The notes under the pieces were generated by a model. That model worked only from the letters and a program-made list of their open reading frames with translations. It was not told the DNA's origin and searched no databases. Shown here piece after piece: positions 22,701 to 35,958 of a stretch of DNA of 64,000 nt (position 1 is its first letter; each line of letters begins with the position of its first letter). The position numbers and the translations under genes are program-made. This stretch comes from Lateolabrax maculatus (Eukaryota > Chordata > Actinopteri > Acropomatiformes > Lateolabracidae), in NCBI GenBank assembly GCA_031216445.1, contig CM062219.1, positions 1,427,501 through 1,491,500 of the forward strand, in the 5' to 3' direction.

Positions 22701-25700
22701 AGAATTGATTTTTAAAGTTCTTCCAATTGAAAATCCGTTTATCTTTACACTCTAGCATGCCCTCTAATTTCATCCTACTGATTGTGCCACAGCCAGAATG
22801 TGAAATCTGCAGTAATTTGCAAAGATTTTACAAGGGAACAGGCACTCTTGGATGTTTAGCTCGCTTTGCATTAAGAGATCTGTGCAGGGACACACGGGTT
22901 ATTTAAAAACAGTTCCAGGTCGTGTGTTCGCCTCTGTAGGATAATTTCTGGTCATGTCGTGCGTTAAAATATGTCAACTCAGAGTTTCAGTCGACCCGCA
23001 GGGTTTCAGCTTTACAACTGGAAGTCGATCCAGCAGTTGCAGAGGCTCGGCTGTGAGTTTGCTTTTGATTTTAGTCCTCTTCACATGCTTTGTCTTCGAG
23101 CTCAACAGGCCCGGTCGACTGTCATGACAACCAAGGTCAGGAAGAAAACGCTGCAGTGCTGCAGGAATCTTTTCCTCAAGGGTGGAGATCCAGTGTTAAC
23201 TTGTCAGTTCTTAGTTTATAGTGTGTTTCTGCAACAATAACATTTAAATTATTCACTTTGAAACATCGACAAGAAAGTGAATTCGATTAGATTGAGCATC
23301 TGAAACAGCTGATAATTGTTTCATCTTCCGTCAATCCGTCTGGAGAGTGTCCTTCACAGTCTTTGGCAGTCCGTGAACTCCGCCGTCCAGAGTCCTAAGG
23401 GGGTGAGAGTCAGTGGCCTATTTTTATAAAGCTGAAGAAAGCAGCGTTGAGGAGATCCAGCTGTCTTTACATCAGCTGGGTTTCCAGTCCTCTGGAAGGG
23501 GCCTGGTTACGAGTAGATTCCTGCTTGTAAAGTCCATGGGCCAGACAAAATCAGGGTCAGGCAGAATGACCATTATGTAATGGACATTCTGTATGCTCTA
23601 AATATAGCAGGCATACTGGCCACTACTTCACCTTGAATACTTTTTTTTTGTAATAAGTATATGTGGTTTTCTACAATAACTGCTGTTTTCCAATGCAGAC
23701 TGTACTTTTTTACATGATAGGACTTGGATTGAAATGCACTAATCAATATCTTCATACCAACAATGGATCAAATGGCTTCATGTAACGTGAAAGGTGACAA
23801 ACCCAGAGATCAATATCACCTCTCCACACTTCCCCTCAGCTCTGCAGAGCAGTTTAACGTCGTTCGGTTTTTGTTTTTTTTGGTGAACATTCATTATTGC
23901 TACTTTAAGTGCTTGGTCCAATTCTTAGAGTTAGTGAACTATATGAACAGTCCCTTTATTATACTATCCATTGTAGTCCCAGTTTTCACTGCAATGGCAG
24001 GTATTTTTCATCCTGCTACGACTAGTCAGTGTTTCCCACAGAATTAGATTTAGATTGTACTCGTGATGGTAGCCGACTGGGGCGTGGCGGGTGCGCAGCA
24101 GCTGTTTTCTGATGTTAATTTACAGCTGTCCTTACCAGCATGGCTCTTTACACGCTTGCCACAAACGTATTTGAACAGTTGGCTCTCTGAGACTTAGAAC
24201 ATAGATAAGCTTACTGCTAACCTTTCAGGAACTCTGAATTGATTCTATTCAGGAATTCGTCCAGCCGTCTTCTCAGCCAACAACAATTGTGAATAACTCA
24301 TCATGTCAGTGACATAAACATTTAAGATGAAGACATATACATACTGTATATATTCAGTATACCTCTCACTGTTTACTTATATATTACTACTATATGTATG
24401 GACATTACTCTTTTTGCACTTTTGGTTAGATGCTCAACTGCGCTTCATTATCTCAGTGCTTGAACTGCAATGACAATAAAGTTGAATGTAATCTAATGTA
24501 ATATGATGCAGTAGGTCAAAGCTTTACAGCATGTCGTAGCATTGAAATATCATTCATAAAAATGGACCCGCGTCAATAAAGGAAGCCCCCAGTGAGCGGA
24601 GTGAAATGTGAAGCTGTGGAAGAAGGAATCCAGATGAAGACAGGATCATTGACGAGGTTATTGGAACCACTGTGTTTTATTTGGATTGCATCATCTCCAC
24701 CTCTCTGCTGCGCAGCTCCTCCTCTGTGATTCATCCGTTAGCCATTTCTTCTTCTTCTTCTTCTTCTGCTTCTTCTCCATTCTTTCCTAATGTCCCCCCT
24801 CTCTCCCCTTCTCTCCCTTTCTTTCTCTCACTCTTGCCTTGGCATTCTCCCTCTCCATCTGTCAGACTTCTGGAATGGATGATGGAGAGTCGTGCGTTGC
24901 CTAGCAACTGCGGGTTGCCATGGGAACCTGACCAGAACTGCTGCATTTGCTTGTCGACGGGGAGAAATGAAATTGATTAAAGGAGGAATAAAATAGGTGA
25001 TGAGAATTGGAGAGAGGAAATGGAGAGGACGACGTTAAAAGGGGAGCAGTAAACGACGAGATCCCAGGCGATCTCTTTTTCCCAGAATGCAGCATTTCTT
25101 CTAGAGGCCAGGATGCGTGTGTCAACAGACTGTCCACGCCTCCGGTCCTTCTCACGTCTGTCCTTTATTCATCCATCATGATTCACACTATCTTCACATC
25201 AAAGGAATCTGTTTCCAGCTGGTTGGAGTTACTGGACTCTATAAATCACATATTACATTAACTGGCCTTTGACAAAGTACTGCAGTGTTTTATATTTAAA
25301 AAATAGTGTCAACTAGTATTCTTTATTATTGTTTTTATATAGCAAAAGCTTAAATGATATATTATTGATTAAATCACATAATGCTGTCATGTAATGGCAA
25401 TTTAAAACTTTCTTTTTAAAATAATATTTATAATAAACTTTATTTGGGGGTGGCCGTGGCTCAGTGGTAGAGCAGGGTCGTCCAATAACCTAAGGTTGGA
25501 GGTTCGATCCCCGCTCTCCCTCCCAAAGATTGGTGGACTGACAGCTGGTGGGGTGGCAGCCCACCTACCTGCCACGGCTGAGGTGCCCTTGACCGTACCC
25601 CCAATTGCTCCCCGGGCGCTGTGAACTGCTGCCCACCGCTCCAGTGTGAATATGGCACCTGTCTCTTTGTGTGACCCTGTGCATGTGTGTGTTCGTACAG

Positions 25701-28700
25701 GTGCCACTGGATGGGTTAAATGCGGAGAAATAATTTCACAAGTTGTGATAAATAAAGTTAATAAAATAAACTTTCAGAAACAAAATGCAGCTTAAAATGC
25801 TTTACAAAAGAAAAAATAAAATAATTTAAAGAAATGTTAAAATACAACATTTTTGTAACAAAATCGAATTAAAATACAAATGTTAACACGCCTACCCAAG
25901 ACAATAACATCAAAACCTGTAAGATATACTTGACTGTAAGGAATTTGTATGATTTTGTTCACTGAGTGGAGAAACACTTTGTAGTTTAATGTGTTTTACT
26001 GAACAAATAACCCGGGGTTACTGCCTTGTGCATTTACAGGTGTTCGTGTTTTTTTGTCCACTCTCTGTATGCACAACCAGTTTGACCGAACAATCCCACC
26101 ACACGATAGCCGTTCTGGAGCTTTTAATCGCATCACATGATCTTCCTGTGCAGATGGAGTTTGCTCAGTTGTCATGGAAATCTGGCTTTTAAAATTTCTG
26201 TTTTTTTCCTTCTGAGCGCTTGAAGGACTTCTCGTCCACGTTGGCTTGGAAACTGCGTAACAATTGAAAGTTCTGAATGAGCTACTAAATGGACCTTGGC
26301 CTTACTTTTATCAGAAAAATATACTTAAATTATTAAAGTAAAGTCCTCGTGCTCCAGTAAAGAATTTCTATCAGTGTTTTATTATCTCTGATGTTTCTGG
26401 ATTAATATTCCTGCTGCATTCATGTGTCTGTTGCATTTTACTGCTGTAGATGTTTCAGGTTGAACTCCTTTATATCCTTTTGGCTAGTTTAATCTGCAGC
26501 AATGCATCATGGTCTATAAGATCATCAAAACCAGCCTGTTTTCAGCTCTGTGACGATGCTTTTTCCAGCTGATCCCAGAGGGTTTGAAACAGTTTATTTA
26601 GCTTCAGAAGGAGAATTTTCTCAGCACAAAGTCATCCTTCACTTCATCACTAACATTCACCATCAATACGTGTGGAGATACAAGGTTTTCACTGGACAAA
26701 CTGTAATCTGTAGTCAGACAAATATTAATATAATTCCCTCCGAGATGAAGAGGAGTTGTAGTATAAAGTTGAATAAAATGTAAATACTCAAGTGACAAGT
26801 ACCTCAAATTTGTACTTTAGTAATTGAGTAAATGTACTTAGTTACTTTCCACCACTGATTCTGTGCTCTTGTTGCTGTTGCTTTTATAAAGACTGGTTGT
26901 TGTGTGCTGTTTACCCACATTACTGATTGTTGCCCTGCTGCCTTAAAACACAGGCGGACAGTTTGAACTGGTTGCTCAGTCTTTAAGCCAAACAGTAGAC
27001 GTTAAACCGGTTGTATCATCTTGTTCACACCGAAGACCGAAACTCCTTTTAAAAAAGGATCTTTGAGTCACACAGAGACTCTCACCTTCTCACCTCCTGA
27101 AACCTCAAGGAAAGAAGGTGTCATGTAGGCGTTTGGCTGGATGGTAACTGGAAAGTGTCGAGTCTGTTCTCATACAAAACATGGGTGGGGGGAGGGGATT
27201 AACTAACTCCTTGTACTTAACAACGTAGAGCAGTAACTGTACGAACTAGAAAGTTCAAGCAAGTTGAACACTTTAATATAGCTGTTCTCCTGCCACTGAA
27301 CCTCATGATGCCTTCAAGTGCTGCTGGTTTTTAATGGTTAACGCAGCACAGTGTTCCTTCTCTCTGCACTTTACAGAGACAGATGTCAGCTTTTCGCTTT
27401 GTTGCCCACTTTCCATTTTTCCTCTCTCCCCCCCACCCCCTCCTCCAGATTTTGGCAGCAAGTGTTTTAATTCACCATGTGTCTCTCCATCAGGCAGTCT
27501 TTGTCCTTAATTGTCACGTTTGAACTGGTTCACATCACTCTTCGTCTTCGTCTTTTATCAATCTGAAAATTGCTGGCGTGTTAAAGGTCGCGCCACCTGT
27601 CGGCGACCGCATCAGTTTTCATCCCATGCTCAGTGATTGACAGTAGTGGTCCCAGATATTACCGTTGGATGTGCGGGTGGACGTGCTGAAGCTGTTTAAC
27701 GTGCTAAGTAAAACCCCGCCAGCGCGCCTGCAGACACTCTCCATATGCTCGTATTCTTTATTGTTGCGTCCTGTGTGTCTAATTAGCCAATTAGGTTCTC
27801 AACCCACACGTATAAATCATAGTTTCTGCTCTGTATTGTGTCTCCGCACGCAGCACCTGGTTGACTGTGTGAGGAATCGCTTGACTCTCTCAGCTTATTG
27901 TTTTTTAGAAATGAAAGTCTCAAGGTGTCCATAATTTGATGTAGTTGTTACAACAAGTACAGCGTGTTCAAATGTCAGGAGACATAGTCTCAGTTAACAT
28001 GTTGAATGCAGCAGCCTTTGTAAACAGTCAAAGTTGTTCCAGGACGAAACATCCGCTCTGTAATTTGTTTTAACTCTTGCAAACAGCCCTGTGGTGATGA
28101 AGTTAGGAGCCGTCATGAAATCCTACCGGCCTGAGTGACTCGTAACCTCAACTAGTGACATGATTTCATAATCACCGTGCTAAAGCTGACACCTTTCTTT
28201 TAAAGGAGCCACTAACTAACTAAGATTGAATCATGCTTTATAGCGTGCAGCCTGTAGCGTGACCCTGGATGTTGTTTTCCTACAATGTCACATGGAAGGT
28301 AAACATTAAGATTTATTTGTTTGAGAAACAATAAGATGCATAATTTTATTCTTTAAAAAATAAATAAAAAATGCAAACATTCAAAATAGGATGTTCTACG
28401 CTGATCAAGGCTTAATTGCGCCTGTTAAATATTTGATCAGAACTCGTATCAGACCTCATGTTCAGGCTGCACTGATGGGTTTTATTAATTATCATACAGA
28501 CTTGTAGTTCTTTCTGCCTTTTTAACCAGCACGTAACACCTCAGGGGTATTAAACATACAGTGCAGAATGGATTCATATGCAGAAAATAAGCACAAACCT
28601 GCAGGCGAGCTTTGCTTATGCATGACCTGTTGTTATTATTAATATAATAATATATAAAATAAAATGTTCTCTCATGGGTGACAGTAAAAAACAACCTTGA

Positions 28701-30844
28701 TGTCGACCATATAAACTGTCCTAGAACATGTACAGTTCCTGCATATCTGAGTAGATATACAACACGTATACTCATCTAAGACTTGTAGTGACTTTGAGCC
28801 TGTAAATAATGGGAGTGAAGATCCACAAAGTAGCAGAAAACTATGGAATTAAATAAGGGTCATTAATATTTTGAGTTTTATTTTCCAGCCTGCGCTCACT
28901 CTGTAATCACCGTCAGACTGCAGAGCAGGAGGGCAGAGAGATTGGGAGAATACTTAACATTGTTTGCTAATCCTGATGTTGAACTTGAATGAATATCTGT
29001 CACATTGTGTAGTACATGCACACACACACACACACACACTGTGGTGTGCTCGGCGCTGGCTCTCCTCCACCAGTAAAGGTCAGTGTATGTATAATGCAAC
29101 ACAGTCAACCCCTGTCTCACATGACCCTTCAATAAGACATTTTTCTCCATAAATTGAGTTGAAACAAAATGATGCTTTCTTTTTTTTCACCTGAAAACGA
29201 GCTGCCGCCCGTTCGTTTGCCCTCAGCAGGACAGTGAGGAGGAAACCTGAAATACTTATCAGAACAAAGCCATTTTCAGACAACTGTTGTGGATTTGAGT
29301 TTTAAACGTCCAGCTGAATGACCGGGCGAGTCATTGACCGTAAAAGGATTAAAGTCTCAACTACTTATTTGTTAGTGAATTCTTTTACTTGAACTGATGT
29401 TGACCCAGTGCGTTTATATGAGATGATGACGTAAGAGTGGACGAAACACTGGTGAAAACCTGGTTTAGTGTGCACTTCCTGATAGATCGAAGGGAACAGA
29501 CAGAAAGTGAGAAGACAAAGAGCCAAATATAACCTTTTGTGAGTCAGTGAAATAAGTCTGCCGGTGCTGATACAGTAGTTTTGTGTGCTTACTCATTCTC
29601 TGAGTCTCCATTTAGAAACTGCGTATTATTTGTGTTTCTTTTGGGTTAAAGGGTAAAGAAAGATGGAAATGTTCTGTATGGTGAATATGGTACATGGGTG
29701 CACGATGAAGCACAACCCAGTAAATCTAGTTTGCGTAATGGATCGATGAGTTTGAAGGTTTCTCAAATGCCACATCGGTTTATAAAACTATGAGACAGGA
29801 TTTTATTGTTGTTGCTATCTTTTCCTGGTAAACACTAGAAATATGACGTTCCTGTTACTAAATAATGTACCAAAAGTCTTTGAACATATTTACTTTGCCC
29901 ACATGAGGGCGTTGTTCATGCGAATGTTTGAACGTGACCGTTCACTTGTTTGTTTTTTGTGGTTGAAGGTGCTAGTGTTGGCTTATTGTGATACCCAGTT
30001 TTATTTTATTTGTTCTTAAATTCAAACAAACGGATTTCCATTTTATGTGACTTTCACCTTCTCCTCCACCACATCTGGAGTAAATATTGTACTTTTTGCT
30101 CCTACATTTCATCAGCTGGAAAATGCATCGTCACACGTGAATGCAGCAAGAATATGAATCCAGAAACATCAGATGTAATAAACACTGACAGGAACTCCTT
30201 ACTTTAATGCTTTAAGTATATTTAGCTGATAATACTTACAGACTTTTACTTAAGTAAGGTTGTGAATGCAGAACATTTACTTGTAGTATTAATACTAAAA
30301 ATAAAGGATCTGAATGTTTCTTCTACAACTTGCTTTGAAATTATCACTTTTTTTTTTTAAATCAGGGCTGCAGGAAACGTAACTGTAGGTTTACTTGATG
30401 AATCGTTTGGTCAATAAAACATCAGACATCAGTGTAAAATGCCGGTCACAACTCGAAAGATGTTCCGTTTACTGCAATGTTAATAAAACAAAGGAACAAA
30501 TTCTTACTTTTGAGAAGCTGCAACAATCAAATGTTTTAAAGACTAAATTATTAATCGACGTATTCAGAAAATAATCTGCAGTCTTTAAGCACACTTTGGC
30601 CATGTTGTGTTGTGCAGCAGGTTCAAACTTTCAGCATTTCAGAAAGAGTCCCCGGTCCTGGTTCTGGTTCAGAGCCGGCTCAGGGTCCAGATCTGGGACC
30701 GGCTCCACGCGGCGTGGCCGACTGTCGTGTGTACTGACGTTTTGACGGAGGCTGCTGTCAGAACAAGCCCGCTTGGTATTTTTAGACATTTCAGGTGATC
30801 TCGCTAATGAGACAAAGCTCAGAGGAACTCGTGTCTGATTTGAG

Positions 30845-30895
<51 letters not shown>

Positions 30896-32726
30896 CGTTC
30901 TCTGGAAGAGGCCATTTGTTGAATTAGCTGGGCAGTGTTGAAGTGTTCAGCGATTAAGGTTAATCCTTGAGTCTTGGTGATGTAAGGAGTCGTTTTCCCC
31001 TCTGTCCCTCTCTCTTAATACCCTTCTCGCACGTTTAGTCTTCGCTGTTGAAAACCCGCGTGTGGTTGTCAGCGGCGCCTATTCTGCAAACAAGGATGCC
31101 CCGTGCAGTCGGCTGTGTACACACACCATGTGTGGACGCATGCGAGCGTGTTTATTTGTATGAGCCTCAGTGTCTGCATCGGAGCGGGGGTGGTCAGGGT
31201 TTGGGGGGGGGAAATGATGCATCATGTCTGGAGGAGAGATAAAGCAGAGAGGAAGAAGTGAGAATGGATGATAGGAGGCGTGAGGCCCAAAACAAATAGC
31301 TTCTGCTGCAAGTGTTTAGTCTTAAACTGAATCAGTGAGGCAGATAAATGGAAACAAAAGTCACTTTTGAGGAGCTAAGAAGCTCATTTTCTGTTTTCTT
31401 AACATTTTAAACAGTTGCTGAGGCCTTTTAATACAAAACTGACAACTAGAGATTATTTTCTTATTATTTTTATAAGTTTATTTGATCATATTTCAAAAAG
31501 AATCATTTTTTATTTGCTCCTGCTTCAATTTGCTGTTGATGCAAACTCAACACAAACTGAACCTCCATATTAACATGTCGAATAATAACACAAACCATAT
31601 TCACCACTGTGTTGCTCCGATTAGGCTCATAACTAACTTATTAGTTGCTTATTATGTTCTCCATTAATTGAGTGTCTGTGAAATAACGGTCAATTACAGT
31701 TTTCTTAAATCCAGACACTTTAGTCCAACCGAAGCTCCAACACCTCAGGATATTTCTATCACATAGAACAACAAAAAACAGCAAATCCTCAACATTTAGA
31801 GGCTGCAACTAGTGGATTTTTGGCATTTTTGCTTGAAAAGTGACTTAAATTGTTTCTGTTCTTAAATTCTATTCTTAAAAAAGCCACAAGTCTGCCGAAT
31901 AGTTGATTCCTTTTGGTGGATTTACACTGTTTAGATTACAAAAACCAAATATTTCACATTTTACAGTCGTTTCCAAATTGGTGTGTTGTAGTACTGATGG
32001 ATTATACTGATTCTACTACTTTACGTTACAGTAATTTCACGTCATCTCTACATATAACTCAGACAAGATCTCAATAACGTCTTTTGTCATTATAATATAA
32101 CGTATGCCACATGTTCTGCCCTCCAACACAGTCCACCGTGCTGCCCTCACACCACGGCGTCCCACGGGACAGTCGGGAAGGTTGATGTGACCGAGCAGAC
32201 GCGTGATCTTCGTCAGGAACGAGATCCTGTTACCCGTCTATTTTTTGCTAATACCTGATGTTAATCAGGTAAATCCACAGAGAGGAAGTGTCCATGTGGC
32301 CTGTACACGCCGCCTGCTCAGCTCGTGACCTCACCCCCCCATCCTCCTGATGCGCGTCTTTGTTGTGACCATAAAGAAACTGTGAAGCCGCCTGGTGGTG
32401 CGACGGCGTTGCAGACATCAGGGGGATCGCCTGTAGCAGCACAGTCTACTGTACATCTCATGTCTATGTCTCCACACCGCTGTACACACATAGCCCGTAT
32501 CCATGGAGGCAATTACCATGGCAACAGCGCGTCTCATCTCTGCAGGCAACGTGGATGCGTTTTTACCCCCCCCCCCCCCCCCCCCCCCCCCCACCCCTCC
32601 TCTTCCTCAGATAATGTTTCATTGAGTGTGGATTTGACTACACGTCGTGAGATTATTATCCATTGTTGGTGTGTTTGAGAGCGACAGAGAGTGCGTCATT
32701 TTCAGCCAATAATGTCTGGTGCCATC

Positions 32727-32766
<40 letters not shown>

Positions 32767-35700
32767 ATTTGTAGGCAGGAGGGAAGGCTCAGGATCAGCT
32801 GCTGTAGCGACCCTAATAAGAACAAGACAACCTCAATCCATTATTAAGGCTAATACAGTGAATGGAGCTGCCCTTCTTTCATGCTCATGCGGTGTCGCTG
32901 CGCTTGTGCCTGCTGGGTTTCACTCAGACTTTTGACTTGAACGTTACACAGCACCGATTCCCTTCTCTTCTTCCGCTCCTTTATTTTTCCATCACCTTTG
33001 ATATCACAGACACAACAGATTGTTGATGAAACATGTCCAGGCCCCGAACAAGACCTTTATAGCTCTATATAGTGGATACATTTACTCACAGAATTCAGAC
33101 ACTGAAATAAAATGGCAGACAGTAAAAGTAGTGCGCCGTGTAGTAAATAGGGATTGATTAGGAGTTGACAGCCATGTTAACAGCTTCATGAGGTTTCGGT
33201 GCTCTTTGTTAAACTGATTAAAGTTTGATTCTCAGTAGTGGTTGGTACCACGTCAAACTTAACTAACTGATAGAGGGTCGATGTTGACCATGGTGGCCTT
33301 ATTATTTTAACTGCTTTATTAGCACTCAAAGCCAAGTGTAGCTGAGGCATCGTCTTTAAGGTAGTTTGGTCCTAAACGTTATTGGACAAATTGAAATTTT
33401 GACCTGGTGATGCCAGATGAAAAGTCAGTCAATATCTACCACATACTAATATTCATAAAATTCTGTTTTGGCAGTGAGTATAAGTGAAATAGATCAACAT
33501 ACTTTTCCATGTGTGCCGACAGACATCGAACTGCGACTTTGCTGCCAATTAAAGAGAGAGAGAAAGAATGTTTTTCCAAAGTTGTGTAATAAAAAGTTTC
33601 TGGACCTGTTTCACTTCAGTCTGCAATTTGTTTCCCAGCTGTGAGCAGCTCCATTTCCTTTGTGTATTGTATTGTGGGAGAATAGTGCAAACTCAAAAAC
33701 TTTGTCTTTTTATTGTCCATACTGCCTGTTTTGAGTGTACTTGATTTTTTTCAATACCTTTTTCTATTAAAGGACTGCGTATGAATGTTACATACTGTCA
33801 GATCCAGGTGTTTTCATTGGCCAAACAGCTGTATGAGCACATACAGAAGTTCCTAACCCTAACCCCAGCATCATCCTCAGGGGATGTTGAATATCTGCCA
33901 AATTTCAAGGCAATCCATATGATAGTTATTGAGATATTTCAGTCTGGACCAAAGTGTTGGACACTTGGATTTTACAGTGAGTGTTTGTACAACAATCAAT
34001 AGTTTGGTTGTTTTTCCCTCCAGGCTTCCTGCTGTTTAAGGACTTCTGTATGAATGAGATCGACGAGGCCGTGCCGCAGCTCAAGTTCTACGAAGAAGTA
34101 AGTCTAAAGTGTCCCGTGTGTGTGTGGGATCAGACGGCATCATGGGACGGGTGAGGGATTAGGCCTGTAATCCCGCTCATTCAGATTTAGCCCTCCCAGG
34201 GAGCGCTTTGCGTTGTTTTGTCGTGGCGTTAAGATGACCCCTGCCTGTCTGTTTCAGATCAAGGACTACGAGAAGCTGGACTCGGAGGAGGAGAGGTTGA
34301 GCCGCAGCCGGCAGATTTACGACGGCTACATCATGAAGGAGCTCCTGTCCTGTTCACACGTGAGTGCGCCTTCAGATCCACACTGCATCACTAATGCACT
34401 CTGGGTCAAGCGCATGCACCTGTGCACCTGGCTGCAGGGGGCTGTAACGTAGTGATTCCCCACCCGGGGGTCTCCCAGTCCCCCAGCAAATGGGTCACAA
34501 GATAAATCTGAGGGTTTTGAGATGTGTAAACGTGTATTACTTTCAATCATGGTAAAATATTAGATAATTTTACCTCTGCAGGCTGGACTGCAGTCTTAAT
34601 TTGATTATATAATGTCAGAAAAGTGTGAAAAATGTCCCCTGACCGACTGTGTAAAACCCAAATATATTCAATTTACAATTTATAATCCCAATTATTTATT
34701 TTCTGTCAATCAATTAATGCAAATAGACAAATTATTTATTTCAACCGATAACACAAGACGAGCCCAAAAGGTCGGGAACCACTGCTGTTATTAATCACAG
34801 ACACAACGCCCCGTTTTAGCACCAAAACTCCCTTTTCACATTCAGACACTGAATTCAAAGAAAACGTTTTTCCTCAACGCTCTGTCTTTATGGTTTCAGT
34901 TTTCACTCATGTAAGATGCGTGTATGAGATAATGACCATCTGGCGATCTATACGAACTATCTCTGATTTGTCACAGTTCTGTTGGTCTTCTGAGCAGAAT
35001 TGCTGTATTTTCTCTGGAAAAGTGCATTAAACAGTTTAGACTGAGACCAGAATCAATTATACTGGAATAGAGTAACTGCAAGTTAAATTTATTAACTTTA
35101 AAAAGTGGATTTTATATGAATTTACTCTTTAAACAAGCAAGACTCTGCACCTATCGGAGCATCTCGCGATGCCTCTCCCAGGCTGGGACGAGTCGACCCT
35201 TTTTCACCACAAACAACACACCACAGTGAGCGTTTGTCCTCCTGCATGCCAACAATTTGGTTACAATTTGGGATGTAAAGTAAAGTTGGTGCTCGCTGCT
35301 GTCTGAAGGGAGGAAGTTATTAAACACACCGCCCACACACACAGATATTTGTCGTGTTCTTGGTAACGGCGTAACGTTCCTGGTCGTGTTACTGGAGGGG
35401 ACGCACATTCTCACACACAGAAAACAGAACTGAAATTACTGGTAACACTGCATTTTTTTAATGACCCCCTTTTTTCCCTCTCCTCTTGTCTCAGCCATTT
35501 TCTAAGAAGGCAGTGGACCATGTGCAGAGTCACTTAACAAAGAAACCCCCGTCGGTTCCCCCAACTCTCTTCCAGGTAAAACGCACCTCAGCACGCTCAT
35601 GAATGTTGGTTTTCTTCTGCTGTTTCTTTCTGCTTCTGATTTAACAGAAAGAAATACGGAAAATATGATCATTGTTTGTTCAGAATTACTGATTTGTTCA

Positions 35701-35911
35701 TTAAAAAGTATTTATTATTTACACCAGTGCTTTTTTTCATCATGTGTCAAAATGAAAATGAAAAGTAAAACGCCCCAACATGACAGTGAAGAAAAGCACA
35801 GATTCTTATCTCAGTCAGTAATGGCTGACAGTTACTAATTAAAATGTAAATTTGAAATTAAATTTACTTATACTTGTCCTTCACACCCTCAACACATTCA
35901 AGGGTATAAAT

Positions 35912-35958
<47 letters not shown>

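Larger units (their letters stand above)
17619..34023 (+). other. grk3 intron 2 (16.4 kb)
   Basis: The longest intron, without a recognisable nested gene. It is packed with repeats: 20296-20530, 21130-21300, 21781-22280, 24336-24503, a SINE at 25446-25770, 26781-26857, 30030-30330, 30362-30590 and 33869-33968. It also holds several (CA/GT)n tracts, a 27-base C run at 32566-32592 and two adjacent RFX X-box-like sites at 24896-24927. The segment 17620-18250 has no feature I can name. Confidence 0.7.

Noticed and set aside
25450..25522. A functional tRNA gene
   Set aside because: A and B boxes are present but the arms do not fold into a normal cloverleaf with a credible anticodon, and the sequence continues into a SINE body.
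25402..25707. 101-codon minus strand open frame
   Set aside because: It lies entirely on the tRNA-derived SINE and its flanks; no protein domain.
33851..33866. Telomere-like CTAACCCTAACCCC
   Set aside because: Only two units, next to a dispersed repeat; not an interstitial telomere array.
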